Of a DNA stretch of 60,081 nucleotides, positions 1-8,110 are shown in pieces. The translations under genes were made by a program, and so were the position numbers. Location of the stretch: contig SUWL01000007.1 in assembly GCA_015061495.1 (NCBI GenBank), positions 1 through 60,081 on the forward strand. The letters run 5' to 3'. Every line of letters begins with the position of its first letter. Within the stretch, counting starts at the first letter, position 1. The notes below the pieces were generated by a model that was given only the letters and a program-made list of their open reading frames with translations, did not search any database and was not told where the DNA came from. The DNA comes from Lentisphaerota bacterium. GTDB lineage: Bacteria > Verrucomicrobiota > Lentisphaeria > Victivallales > Victivallaceae.

Positions 1-155
1 AAGGTAACTTTGGTATTGTTGAACGTCGCCAGGATGTAGGCGATACCGCTGGGAATATAGCGACCGCTTTTGCTGCGCTGTTTCGGGGCAGCGGCGGGGG
101 CGGTGGCTTCTGCCTCCGGGGCGGCGACTTCCGCAACTTTCACTTCTTCAGCCAT
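1..155 (-). CDS. rpsK: 30S ribosomal protein S11 (N-terminal part, cut by window edge)
   Basis: Only the first 51 codons are inside the window; the gene runs off the left edge. After an Ala/Glu/Pro-rich leader of about 28 residues the protein reads SGIAYILATFNNTKVT, matching the conserved N-terminal S11 pattern (GIAHIxASFNNTxVT). S11 lies on the 30S platform and contacts 16S rRNA near the E site. It follows rpsM on the same strand by 63 nt, the usual rpmJ-rpsM-rpsK order. A GGAAAG purine stretch precedes the ATG. The acidic leader is longer than in the E. coli protein. Identity is confident even though the gene is partial. Confidence 0.9.
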   Translation of the reverse strand, partial: MAEEVKVAEVAAPEAEATAPAAAPKQRSKSGRYIPSGIAYILATFNNTKVT

Positions 156-218
156 TTTTCTATACTTTCCAAATTGATATTGTTAATAATCTTGACGTTT
201 GATCAGGCTGCTGATTTA

Positions 219-617
219 TCAGCCTTTGGCAGCGAGACGACGCTGAGTTTTGTCACGGATAGCACCGATCGTAACTTTTTTACCTTTGCGGGTACGGGCG
301 TTGGTTTTGGTACGCTGACCGCGGACAGGCAGGTTGCGGCGGTGACGGATGCCGCGATAGCAGTTGATCTGCTGCAGGCGGCGGATGTCGGCGGCGACGG
401 CACGGCGGAGGTCACCTTCGACCAGGAGGTCATCCTGAAGCATTTTGGTGATGGCGGCGATCTGATCCTGGGTCAGATCTTTGGCCATGAGGTTGCGATC
501 GATGCCGACCTGCTCAATGATTTTGAGAGCGAGAGCCGGACCGATGCCGTAGAGGTAGCGCAGAGAATATTCGACGCGCTTGTTTCCGGGGATGTCCACA
601 CCAATGATACGGGGCAT
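219..617 (-). CDS. rpsM: 30S ribosomal protein S13
   Basis: Full-length S13 (132 residues). It starts [19 protein letters not shown], carries the helix-two-turn-helix segment with [10 protein letters not shown], and ends in the basic tail with [20 protein letters not shown] that reaches the decoding region and P-site tRNA. S13 sits in the 30S head and forms bridges with the 50S subunit. AAGGATC lies just upstream of the ATG. It is the second gene of the rpmJ-rpsM-rpsK unit. The C-terminal end is slightly longer and more basic than in E. coli. No oddities. Confidence 0.97.
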   Translation of the reverse strand: MPRIIGVDIPGNKRVEYSLRYLYGIGPALALKIIEQVGIDRNLMAKDLTQDQIAAITKMLQDDLLVEGDLRRAVAADIRRLQQINCYRGIRHRRNLPVRGQRTKTNARTRKGKKVTIGAIRDKTQRRLAAKG

Positions 618-670
618 GATTTTGATCCTTTATAGTTAACTGTTATGAATGAAATTCCATTCTCCGGGCA

Positions 671-787
671 TCAGCCCTGACACTGTTTGTGGCGCGCATC
701 GCGGGAGCAGATGACCCGGATCTTGCCGTTACGTTTGATGATCTGGCAGAATTCACATCTGCGTTTCACCGACGCTCTGACTTTCAT
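671..787 (-). CDS. rpmJ: 50S ribosomal protein L36
   Basis: A 38-residue ORF starting [14 protein letters not shown] and ending [12 protein letters not shown]. Cys and His are spaced as in the zinc-binding (C+) form of L36: the CxxC pair, then C and H in the second half. L36 is a small 50S protein near the peptidyl-transferase region. GGAG lies 9 nt before the ATG. It is the first gene of the ribosomal unit continuing into rpsM and rpsK. A promoter about 250 nt upstream suggests a long 5' leader. Zinc-dependent regulation is possible for C+ forms but is not shown here. Confidence 0.95.
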   Translation of the reverse strand: MKVRASVKRRCEFCQIIKRNGKIRVICSRDARHKQCQG

Positions 788-1043
788 TGTTCTTTCTCCT
801 GTTTGATATTGAACGTTGTTAAAAGTTTTCAGTTTTCAGCATTTTTGTATCGCCTTTAAGGTATCTGCGGTAATTTGCAGACACGAAAAAGGTGTGCAAC
901 CATCCTTCCCTTCCGGAAACGGTCGGGACAACGGTGACACGTCACAAACTAAGCTTGTCATTGTCTTCAGGAAACCGCGTTTTTCCCGGTGTGCGGTGGA
1001 ATAGTGCCACCGGAAAATGCAATTCACTTCCCTTATTCTACAT
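788..1043 (-). other. Long 5' leader of the rpmJ-rpsM-rpsK operon, no gene seen
   Basis: About 250 nt between the predicted promoter and rpmJ, with no convincing ORF. It contains a small hairpin around a GGTGG/CCACC pair (near 1000-1016, minus strand) and A/T-rich sequence close to the start codon. Leaders of ribosomal operons often hold r-protein binding sites, but no known motif could be identified here. Confidence 0.35.
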
Positions 1044-1072
1044 AAAATACACTCGAAAGCGCATTTTTTCAA
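1044..1072 (-). promoter_or_regulatory. Sigma70-type promoter of the rpmJ operon
   Basis: On the minus strand TTGAAA (1067-1072) and TATTTT (1044-1049) are separated by exactly 17 nt. The arrangement matches other predicted promoters in the window. Transcription would start near 1037. Confidence 0.65.
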
Positions 1073-1113
1073 GGAGAAATCCGTTATTTTTTTATAATTT
1101 TCCGGATTTCTCC
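1073..1113. terminator. Inverted repeat between pyrD and the ribosomal operon
   Basis: GGAGAAATCCG (1073-1083) and CGGATTTCTCC (1103-1113) form a perfect 11-bp inverted repeat around a 19-nt A/T-rich loop. It lies directly after the pyrD stop and against the -35 box of the ribosomal promoter. There is no clean U-tract on the minus side, so its role as pyrD-operon terminator is plausible but not certain. It could also be a protein-binding site. Confidence 0.4.
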
Positions 1114-1124
1114 CTGTTTGAAGC

Positions 1125-2048
1125 TCAATTCAGCAGAGAACCGGTAAGTTCACTGACACTTTTCATGCCGTGCCGGTCGCAGTAATCATTGATGAAGCCG
1201 ATGACTTCCAGCGGCACAAACGGATCGACAAAGTTTGCCGTTCCCACCGCCACGGCTGCGGCACCGGCGATCATGAATTCCACGGCATCGGCGCCGCAGG
1301 ATATTCCGCCCATGCCGATGATGGGGATTCTGACTGCTTTGTACACTTCGTTGACCATGCGGATCGCGACCGGTTTGACTGCCGGGCCGGAAAGTCCGCC
1401 GGTGCGGTTGGCGATTTTGGTCCGGCGGGTTTCGATGTCGATCGCCATGCCGGAAATGGTGTTGATCAGCGAAACGGCATCACTGCCGCAATTTTCCGCG
1501 ATGCGGGCAAATTCGGCGATGCTGGTCACATTGGGGCTCAATTTGGTGATCAGGGGCATGGTGGTTGCTTTGCGGACGGCGGAGATCACCGATTCGGCAA
1601 GTTTCGGGTCCGTGCCGAACGCCGCTCCTCCGGCCTTGACATTGGGGCAGGAAATATTGATTTCCAGCGCAGTGATATCATCTTTGGCTTCCGCTTCGAG
1701 CCGGGCGGCGACTTCAGCGTACTCTTCAGCGGTTTTGCCCCAGATATTGACGATGATGGCGGCTCCGGTCTTTTTTACTCCGGGCAGATAGTGGTCATCG
1801 TGGAGGAATTTTTCCACGCCGGGGCCCTGCAAGCCGATGGCATTGAGCATACCGCCGGTGACTTCCGCCACCCGGGGCGTGGGGTTGCCGTCGGACGGGA
1901 CACTGCGGATGCCTTTGACCACGATCGCGCCCAGGCGGGAAATATCGTAAAACCGGGAATACTCCAAACCGTATCCGAATGTGCCGGAAGCGGTCATCAC
2001 CGGATTTTTCAGCTGAAATTTGCCGAAATCAACATTAAGATCTGCCAT
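1125..2048 (-). CDS. pyrD: Dihydroorotate dehydrogenase B, catalytic subunit
   Basis: Oxidises dihydroorotate to orotate in pyrimidine synthesis. The 307-residue protein has the class 1B architecture: an FMN-binding TIM barrel with NISCPNVKAGG, where Cys is the catalytic base (class 1A uses Cys too; class 2 uses Ser). It also has IIGMGGISCGADAVEFM for the phosphate/FMN site near the C terminus. It follows pyrK by 6 nt in the same operon. Class 1B enzymes pass electrons through PyrK to NAD+, so the pair forms a cytosolic heterotetramer. The start at MADLNVDFGKFQL is well supported by alignment logic and length. Confidence 0.95.
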   Translation of the reverse strand: MADLNVDFGKFQLKNPVMTASGTFGYGLEYSRFYDISRLGAIVVKGIRSVPSDGNPTPRVAEVTGGMLNAIGLQGPGVEKFLHDDHYLPGVKKTGAAIIVNIWGKTAEEYAEVAARLEAEAKDDITALEINISCPNVKAGGAAFGTDPKLAESVISAVRKATTMPLITKLSPNVTSIAEFARIAENCGSDAVSLINTISGMAIDIETRRTKIANRTGGLSGPAVKPVAIRMVNEVYKAVRIPIIGMGGISCGADAVEFMIAGAAAVAVGTANFVDPFVPLEVIGFINDYCDRHGMKSVSELTGSLLN

Positions 2049-2054
2049 GATAGA

Positions 2055-2834
2055 TTACTCCGTATAAATATCTGCAAGTTTGAATACCGGACCGTCCGCA
2101 CAGCTGCGGGCGTACATCCATTCGCCCGGATGGGCGTGATCGTTGACTTTTACCACACAGCCGAAGCATGCTCCCACGCCGCAGCACATGATATGATCCA
2201 CGCTCAATTCGCCATCCAGACCTTTTTCGCGCAGCAGTCTGGCAAGCGCCATCAGCATCGGGTGCGGGCCGCAGCCGTAGAAAAAGAGTTTTTTACCTTT
2301 GTACTCTTCCAGAAGTTCCGGGAAAAGATCGGTCACTCTGCCTTTGATGCCTTCCGAGCCGTCATCGGTGGCGACTTTGACCTGAAATCCGGCTTCGGCA
2401 TACTCTCCGGTCAGCAGCAGATCGTTTTTGCTGCGGGCTCCCAGCAGCAGGACTCCGCCGTTTTTGCTCCGCCGGGTGAGCATGTAAGTTGCTGCTGCGC
2501 CGTAGCCGCCGCAGACTGCCACCGGAATGGCATCAGCATCCGGAGTGGAGAAGCCTCTGCCGCAGGGCCCCAGAATATCGCACACCGTTCCGGCGGGCAG
2601 CTCCGAAAGAGCCAGGGTCCCTTTGCCGACCACCTTGTAAACGATGGTGAGTTTGCCGTTTTCGGCATTGTGGATGCTGAATGGGCGGCGGAGCATGTGA
2701 TCCAGACGGTTGTCGATACGGATGTGGACGAATTGTCCCGGGTTGCTCAACGGGGCGATCTCCGGAGCGTCAAAAATTGCCCGGAAGTAATCGCCGTGCA
2801 TGCGGGCGTTGGAAATAATGGTACAGTTTGACAT
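2055..2834 (-). CDS. pyrK: Dihydroorotate dehydrogenase B, electron transfer subunit
   Basis: Flavoprotein subunit (259 residues) that takes electrons from PyrD and reduces NAD+. An FAD-binding barrel comes first (RRPFSIHNAENG, the RxxS-type FAD motif), followed by an NAD-binding domain with VCGGYGAAATYML. The C-terminal cysteine cluster CCGVGACFGC plus a later Cys in RSCADGP is the [2Fe-2S] ligand set of PyrK. It lies 10 nt downstream of the hydrolase gene and 6 nt upstream of pyrD, consistent with one transcript and a PyrD-PyrK complex. Confidence 0.94.
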   Translation of the reverse strand: MSNCTIISNARMHGDYFRAIFDAPEIAPLSNPGQFVHIRIDNRLDHMLRRPFSIHNAENGKLTIVYKVVGKGTLALSELPAGTVCDILGPCGRGFSTPDADAIPVAVCGGYGAAATYMLTRRSKNGGVLLLGARSKNDLLLTGEYAEAGFQVKVATDDGSEGIKGRVTDLFPELLEEYKGKKLFFYGCGPHPMLMALARLLREKGLDGELSVDHIMCCGVGACFGCVVKVNDHAHPGEWMYARSCADGPVFKLADIYTE

Positions 2835-2844
2835 ATTTTTTCCT

Positions 2845-3456
2845 TCAATTCAAATATGGGTTGTGTTTCTTTTCAAAGCCGATCGAGGTCTCTTCACCGT
2901 GACCGGGATAGACGGTCAGATCATCAGGAAGCGTGAGCAGTTTGCCGGTTATGGAGTCGATCAGTGCGGCATAATCTCCTCCCGGCAGGTCGGTTCTGCC
3001 GATGGAGGTGCAAAAGAGTGTATCGCCGGAAATGAGGAACTTTTCTTTGCCGTCATTAAAAAGAAAACCGCTCCCGCCGGGGGTGTGTCCGGGCAATCCG
3101 ATCACGGTGCAGCTGGTTATTGTACTGAAATCCCGGACTTCCGGCAGGTCGTCCGGGTGATCGAAGTACGGGGGGATGGCGTTCAGGGGGCTGTTGTACA
3201 TGAGGTGATCTGCCGGAGCAAGTTCCGCATAAGGGATATTCAGCGAAGCGGCGACTGTGCCTGCAGCATGGATATGGTCGATATGGGCGTGGGTCAGCAG
3301 GATCCGCGCTTTTTTGAAGGGGAATTTTTTGGCTTCCGCCACGATTTTTTCTGCTTCAGATGCGGGGTCGATGATGAATAGTTCTTCCGTTTCCGGCATG
3401 AATACCAGAAAACAGTTGGTGGCAAACGCCCCCAGCGGCAGTTGTTTAAGGATCAT
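2845..3456 (-). CDS. Metallo-beta-lactamase-fold hydrolase (glyoxalase II-like)
   Basis: A 203-residue, single-domain MBL-fold protein. LLTHAHIDHIHAAG carries the HxHxDH metal motif, LPGHTPGG gives the next His, SGDTLF the bridging Asp, and YPGHGEETS the last His. The compact form (no C-terminal HAGH domain) resembles YcbL-type hydroxyacylglutathione hydrolase-like enzymes. The substrate cannot be read from sequence. It sits 6 nt after the transglutaminase-like gene and 10 nt before pyrK, so it is co-transcribed with unrelated pyrimidine genes. It is cytosolic, with no signal peptide. Confidence 0.88.
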   Translation of the reverse strand: MILKQLPLGAFATNCFLVFMPETEELFIIDPASEAEKIVAEAKKFPFKKARILLTHAHIDHIHAAGTVAASLNIPYAELAPADHLMYNSPLNAIPPYFDHPDDLPEVRDFSTITSCTVIGLPGHTPGGSGFLFNDGKEKFLISGDTLFCTSIGRTDLPGGDYAALIDSITGKLLTLPDDLTVYPGHGEETSIGFEKKHNPYLN

Positions 3457-3462
3457 GGAAAA

Positions 3463-6400
3463 TCACTCCGTAATGAAAAAGATGTGTTCAGTTGAAAAAT
3501 CATTGAGTTTGTTTTTGAGCTGCCGCAGATATTCAAAAATCTCCGGTGAAGCGATACCGCTTTGCTTGGTCAGCATGAAACTTATCAGATGCTTGCGATT
3601 GTATGCAAGATAAAGATAATCATGGTCAAAAAAGATCGTTCCCGCCGAAATATTGAGCGGTTCCGGGCGGACGATGCGGAAGTTTTCCGGTACGCTGATC
3701 TCATAATCCATATTCATGTTCAGTTGTGAACGGTGAAAATAGGGGGTTTCCCGTTTTTTCGCCGGGATGGACAGTTCTGCATTCAACAGTTGGAATGCGG
3801 GCAGGGGCAGATAGACGAATTTGCCGCTGCGTCTGGCGAAATCCGGAATGTGAAGTTTCAGCATCATGGTATCCGAAGCAAAACCGCTTTCCAGAATTTC
3901 CGCCTGCGGAGCGATGCCGGAAGCGTACTTCTCAAAGAATTGCCGTTCGGTCGCCGGAGTAAATCCGGCAAATTGTTCCCGGAGCTTTTCCAGATGGGTA
4001 CCGTAAGGGGTGTATTTCAAAGTCACTTCGGCGGAAAGATCTTTCTTGAGCGTGACGGAGATATCGAGATCTTTGCCGTTTTTATCTCCGGAAACAAGTA
4101 CATCGAGTTTGCCGTTATCCAGACACATGTATTCCTGATGGTGCAGCGTTCCGGCAGGGGCATGCAGTCCGGAATCATTCAGGCAGACGATACCTTTGCC
4201 GGTATCGACCTTCAGGAGCAGGTCGGAACAGATGTTTTCCGGAAATTCCCTCAACTGATCCGCTCTCCGGCTGGAAAACGGCTCGCAGGTCACCGGGATG
4301 AACCGGTATCCGATACCCAGAGATTTCAGCATTGCCGCCATCAGTATGGCGCGGTCGGTGCTGTTGCCGCAGCCGTCACGCAATGTGGTTTGCGGCGCGG
4401 AAAAGTCCGACGGCAGCATATCGTTCAGCGGCAGATTCACCTTGCGGATGTGCCGGTAAACATACTTTTCCACGGCATCGGCGATCTCGGCAGGAGATTT
4501 TTTTCCGGCAGCGATCTTGCGGGCAACTCCGGCGATTTCCGGGGAGGCGGCATCGACCTGCTTTTGAGCGGCAGAGGTGTAATAGTTTGCCAGCTCTGCA
4601 AAATCGATCGAGGTGATTTTTACTCCGGGTACGAACACACTGGGATCCGGCTGATCCGGTTCATCGGGGAGCCTGGGCGATTTGCCAACGGTGTAACGGC
4701 GGATGATCCGCTTGCCGCCGAAGGTGATCGAATCCCGGATCTCCGGAGGGATATCGGAGATTTTCAACTTCATCTTTGCCGGGTGTTCGATGATCAATTC
4801 ACTTGCCAGAGCCGGGGTGTCACTGCGCGTGAGCAATCCGGTGCTGAAGCCAGGCATATTTTTCCGGAGGGCGGAAACGGTCAGTTCCACGGTGCTTCCG
4901 ACATCCATCCCGGGCAGGGTGATTACCGCCAGTTTCCGTTTCGCATAGCGGGGGACCGCAGAGATCTCCTCATCGTCCATATATTGGATGTCCTTTGTCG
5001 AAAGGGTGTGTTTTTGACCTTTGGAATCGGTGACGATGGCACTGATTTCCGGTTTTCCGCAGCTTTCCACGTACTCCAGCGGGATATTGGCGTAATACTT
5101 CATCCCGGCGTAGTTCAACACCCGGAAGTGCGATGTGACAGTATATTTCCAACTGTGCGGATCAATGATATCGTAATGGCGCACAACTTTGATGACTTCG
5201 GCTTTTTCGCCGTCGGTGGAGTATCCGGTGTTTTTTTCGGCAATGGGCATGGACAGGCGGTTGTTGCGGGCGGCGGCTGCGGCACTGCGGAACTTCGGAT
5301 AATCCTGCGGTGAAACCCGCATGGAATCCAGTGCCATGAAAAATTCTTCGGTAAGTTCATGGTTTTTGATGGAACTTTTGCTTTGCAGCCGGAGCAGTCC
5401 CTTTTCCTGCAAATCGATATCCGGCGGCAGTTCGTATTTGAATCCCGGGGCAAGCTGCATGACGATCTTTTCTCTGACTGCCCGGGGCATGACCCGCAGC
5501 GGGAACCGGCGTTTTTTCAGGGCGGTACAGGTGAACAGTGTGCGCATATTGCCCAGTATGATCCCGGCGCGTGGCAAGGTGAGTGCCTGCAGATCACGGT
5601 CGGAACGCCCGGAATCCGGAATTTTGAACTCCAGGGTCACGGCAAGCGGACAGCTCATATCCCGCACGTTTTCCGGACGGATGTTCACTTTGGTAAACTC
5701 TGCTCCCGGCATGATTTCCCGAACCAGAGAGGCAAAGAAATTTCTGATATCATCCGGATGCCATTCGGAAAATGCCGAACGGAACATGTTGTCGTAAATT
5801 CCGGAAAATTTTATTTCCATGCGGGCAGCGGCATTTTTTACGTTGGTATTTATTTCCAGCAGGTTGCTTTCCGCTTTGACCGGCGGTGCGGTACGGAGCG
5901 TATCTCCCTGCGGTTTGGCAACCAGATAGGAGTCGCCAGCCAGATAACCGGGGAACAATTCGGTGGTGGTTTCAAATGTCGGGTCCATCAGGATGTATCT
6001 GCCGGGGGCGGTTTCCACGGCAACGATGGCGTGATTGAAGTAGATGTTTGCTATTTCCGGATCTTTGGGTGTGCCGGACATGAAAAGCGTGGGGTAGGCT
6101 TTGAATCCCGCCAGTTTGAGCATGGCGACCAGCAATGCCGCTTTGTCCCGGCAGACACCGTGTTTCTGATCGAATGTCCGGTCAACATCGTGCGGTTCGT
6201 ACCCCGGCGCGCTCTCTTCATCAGTTACTCCGGTGTAGCGTATCTGCTGGGAAACGAATTGGAAAAGGGCGGTGATCTTTTCCATATCCGTCTTGTTTCC
6301 GGCGGTCAATACGGCGGTTTTCTGCTTCATTGCCTCATTGACCTTTGCCAGATGCGGTTCGCAAAGTTTATCGTACCAGCGGGAGATATTTTCCCATGAT

Positions 6401-7098
6401 TTGACGGTGGAAACCAGTACCCGCTGGGTGCAGGTGTACATGGGGGGCATGGCGGTTTCCGGAATGGCTTGCGGGACATTTTTGGCAGTCCAGGAGTAGA
6501 TTATGCGGGAATCCTGACGTTTTTCAGCAAAGGTCAGCGTGCCAGGAACTTCATCTTTTACACAGAAATTCAGGGGTTTCCCGGCGGGCATGCTGATGGA
6601 ATACTCATAATTTTTGATGGGGAAATCCGCCTGCAGTACGGCGATATCGCTGAATTCTCCGGGCAGTCGGGCTTTGGTCTGTTTTTCCAGCGTGGTAACT
6701 TCCAGAGTATCGCCGATTTCCAGACCGGGAACGGTGACATGGAGAACCTTGTTTGCCGGATCGTAGATAGCGGAATCCATCTGGCTGCTTTCAGTGGAGA
6801 CCGCAGAATTTTTCGCCGGGTCGACTGTAATGCGTTTGCCGTCGGTTTTGACGATTGCCAGATGGGTGACGGAAATCGTGCCGTAGTCGGCGTTGAAGTG
6901 GAACGACATTTTCTGCAGCTGCCGCAATCCGCGATGGTTCAGCACTTGATATACGCACTCATCGACTGTTGAATTGGTACCGTCAGGTTCGACAGTGACC
7001 GCTTCCCGGTCGTTGAGCAGGATCATCGTCGCTTCCGGAGCGGCGGCGGAGAGAAAAACTGCTCCGAACAACAATAATATCGCGGTCAAACGCTTCAT
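3463..7098 (-). CDS. Exported tandem DUF3857/transglutaminase-like protein
   Basis: About 1211 residues, beginning with a signal peptide (MKRLTAILLLFGAVFLSAAA). The ATG at 7098 is preferred over the upstream TTG because AGGAGT sits just before it. The first half is a DUF3857 beta domain followed by a transglutaminase-like core with Cys in HGVCRDKAALL (near residue 320), His in YFNHAIV and Asp in LMDPT. The second half repeats the plan: a DUF3857-like part, then DGCGNSTDRAILMAAML. There the His position reads FPENICSDLLL, so the second core lacks the catalytic His. It is probably periplasmic or surface-attached. DUF3857-transglutaminase proteins are common in Bacteroidetes/PVC; substrate unknown. 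It heads the operon with the MBL hydrolase and pyrKD. Confidence 0.85.
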   Translation of the reverse strand: MKRLTAILLLFGAVFLSAAAPEATMILLNDREAVTVEPDGTNSTVDECVYQVLNHRGLRQLQKMSFHFNADYGTISVTHLAIVKTDGKRITVDPAKNSAVSTESSQMDSAIYDPANKVLHVTVPGLEIGDTLEVTTLEKQTKARLPGEFSDIAVLQADFPIKNYEYSISMPAGKPLNFCVKDEVPGTLTFAEKRQDSRIIYSWTAKNVPQAIPETAMPPMYTCTQRVLVSTVKSWENISRWYDKLCEPHLAKVNEAMKQKTAVLTAGNKTDMEKITALFQFVSQQIRYTGVTDEESAPGYEPHDVDRTFDQKHGVCRDKAALLVAMLKLAGFKAYPTLFMSGTPKDPEIANIYFNHAIVAVETAPGRYILMDPTFETTTELFPGYLAGDSYLVAKPQGDTLRTAPPVKAESNLLEINTNVKNAAARMEIKFSGIYDNMFRSAFSEWHPDDIRNFFASLVREIMPGAEFTKVNIRPENVRDMSCPLAVTLEFKIPDSGRSDRDLQALTLPRAGIILGNMRTLFTCTALKKRRFPLRVMPRAVREKIVMQLAPGFKYELPPDIDLQEKGLLRLQSKSSIKNHELTEEFFMALDSMRVSPQDYPKFRSAAAAARNNRLSMPIAEKNTGYSTDGEKAEVIKVVRHYDIIDPHSWKYTVTSHFRVLNYAGMKYYANIPLEYVESCGKPEISAIVTDSKGQKHTLSTKDIQYMDDEEISAVPRYAKRKLAVITLPGMDVGSTVELTVSALRKNMPGFSTGLLTRSDTPALASELIIEHPAKMKLKISDIPPEIRDSITFGGKRIIRRYTVGKSPRLPDEPDQPDPSVFVPGVKITSIDFAELANYYTSAAQKQVDAASPEIAGVARKIAAGKKSPAEIADAVEKYVYRHIRKVNLPLNDMLPSDFSAPQTTLRDGCGNSTDRAILMAAMLKSLGIGYRFIPVTCEPFSSRRADQLREFPENICSDLLLKVDTGKGIVCLNDSGLHAPAGTLHHQEYMCLDNGKLDVLVSGDKNGKDLDISVTLKKDLSAEVTLKYTPYGTHLEKLREQFAGFTPATERQFFEKYASGIAPQAEILESGFASDTMMLKLHIPDFARRSGKFVYLPLPAFQLLNAELSIPAKKRETPYFHRSQLNMNMDYEISVPENFRIVRPEPLNISAGTIFFDHDYLYLAYNRKHLISFMLTKQSGIASPEIFEYLRQLKNKLNDFSTEHIFFITE

Positions 7099-7307
7099 CA
7101 GTATACTCCTGTTGACAGTCAAAGATACTCAAAAAACAGTTCCGGGCGGCATCCGGGATGCGGCTGTCCGAACCATAACGCCGGGATGTTCCGGTTTTGA
7201 GACAATTTCAAGTTGCTTTCAAAAAGATAATTTACTTCCGTTTTGTCCTTTTATCAAGGCGCAATGCAATGATTTTGAAAAAAATGCCACTAATATGCGG
7301 CGGCAGG

Positions 7308-7336
7308 TTGAAATTTGTGAAAAGTGCAACTATATT
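7308..7336 (+). promoter_or_regulatory. Sigma70-type promoter for the small PVC-like gene
   Basis: TTGAAA (7308-7313), a 17-nt spacer, then TATATT (7331-7336). A start near 7343 would give a 44-nt leader to the ATG at 7387, with an ACGAGGA ribosome-binding site. The flanking gene at 7098 is divergent, so the 7099-7386 gap serves both directions. Confidence 0.75.
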
Positions 7337-7386
7337 AAACCATGACAACTTGGATTGTGTCAATTTTTAACGAAACGAGGATAAAA

Positions 7387-7482
7387 ATGGGACAGCAGCA
7401 CAACAAGATCGAGAAACGCAACCGGCGCAAAGCATATCTCGCCCGCAAGCGTGAGCAGATCAAAGCCCTGATCAAAAAATAA
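7387..7482 (+). CDS. Small basic protein resembling the PVC signature protein
   Basis: A 31-residue ORF starting MGQQHNKIEKRNRRKAYLAR and ending in lysines; about half of the residues are Lys, Arg, Gln or His. GAGG sits about 9 nt before the ATG, and a strong promoter lies upstream. The MGQQ start, the KR-RR cluster and the AYLARK motif resemble the short basic protein described as conserved across the PVC superphylum and suggested to bind nucleic acid. That comparison is from memory and was not searched. No other function can be assigned. The frame ends cleanly with TAA. It could be shorter than homologues, which would be worth checking. Confidence 0.65.
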   Translation: MGQQHNKIEKRNRRKAYLARKREQIKALIKK

Positions 7483-7627
7483 TCTGAATTTTTTTGATCG
7501 TTTACGGCCGGGAGCGGAATTCGGTGGATATCATCCATGAGGACTCTGTTTCCGGCTTAAATTTTGTTATTCTCCAATTGCTGTGCATCACGATAAATAG
7601 GCCAATAACTGAAAAAGGAAAATCTTT

Positions 7628-8107
7628 ATGACAGATGTACGTATCGGTCAGGGATTTGATGTCCACCGGCTGGTTCCGGAAAGAAAACTGATCCTCTGCG
7701 GAGTGGATATCCCCTGCGAATATGGCTTGCTGGGACACAGTGATGCGGATGTGGCGATCCATGCGCTGATGGATGCGCTGCTCGGTGCATTGGCATTGGG
7801 GGATATCGGGATGATATTCCCGGATAATGACCCGGCATACGCCGGAGCAGACAGTGTGGAGCTGTTGAAAAAAGTGCTGGCATTGCCGGAATTTGCCGGA
7901 TACCGGGTGTTCAACTGCGACGTGACAGTTATCGCCCAGAAGCCGAAACTTGCACCATATCGCGAAGCTATGCGCCGCCGGATCGCTGATGCCGCCGGTT
8001 GGGATATCGACCGGGTGTCGGTCAAATTCACCACTACAGAAAAACTCGGATTCACCGGCAGAGGCGAAGGCATCGCCGCCACTGCCGCCGTTATGCTCGG
8101 GAAATGA
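7628..8107 (+). CDS. ispF: 2-C-methyl-D-erythritol 2,4-cyclodiphosphate synthase
   Basis: Converts CDP-methylerythritol 2-phosphate to methylerythritol 2,4-cyclodiphosphate with release of CMP (MEP isoprenoid pathway). The 159-residue protein has the metal site DVH in RIGQGFDVHRL and the second His in GHSDADVAIHALMDALLGA. It also has DIGMIFPDND and, near the end, the family signature TTEKLGFTGRGEGIAA. Length is typical. It acts as a cytosolic homotrimer. AAAGGAAAAT precedes the ATG. The downstream galactosidase-like gene starts 3 nt after its stop, so the two are likely co-transcribed despite unrelated roles. No ispD lies in the window. Confidence 0.96.
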   Translation: MTDVRIGQGFDVHRLVPERKLILCGVDIPCEYGLLGHSDADVAIHALMDALLGALALGDIGMIFPDNDPAYAGADSVELLKKVLALPEFAGYRVFNCDVTVIAQKPKLAPYREAMRRRIADAAGWDIDRVSVKFTTTEKLGFTGRGEGIAATAAVMLGK

Positions 8108-8110
8108 ATT

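Noticed and set aside
1170-2831. Very long open frame (553 codons) on the plus strand over pyrD/pyrK
   Set aside because: It is antisense to two well-defined enzymes and has a His/Phe/Gly-rich composition typical of shadows of GC-rich codons.
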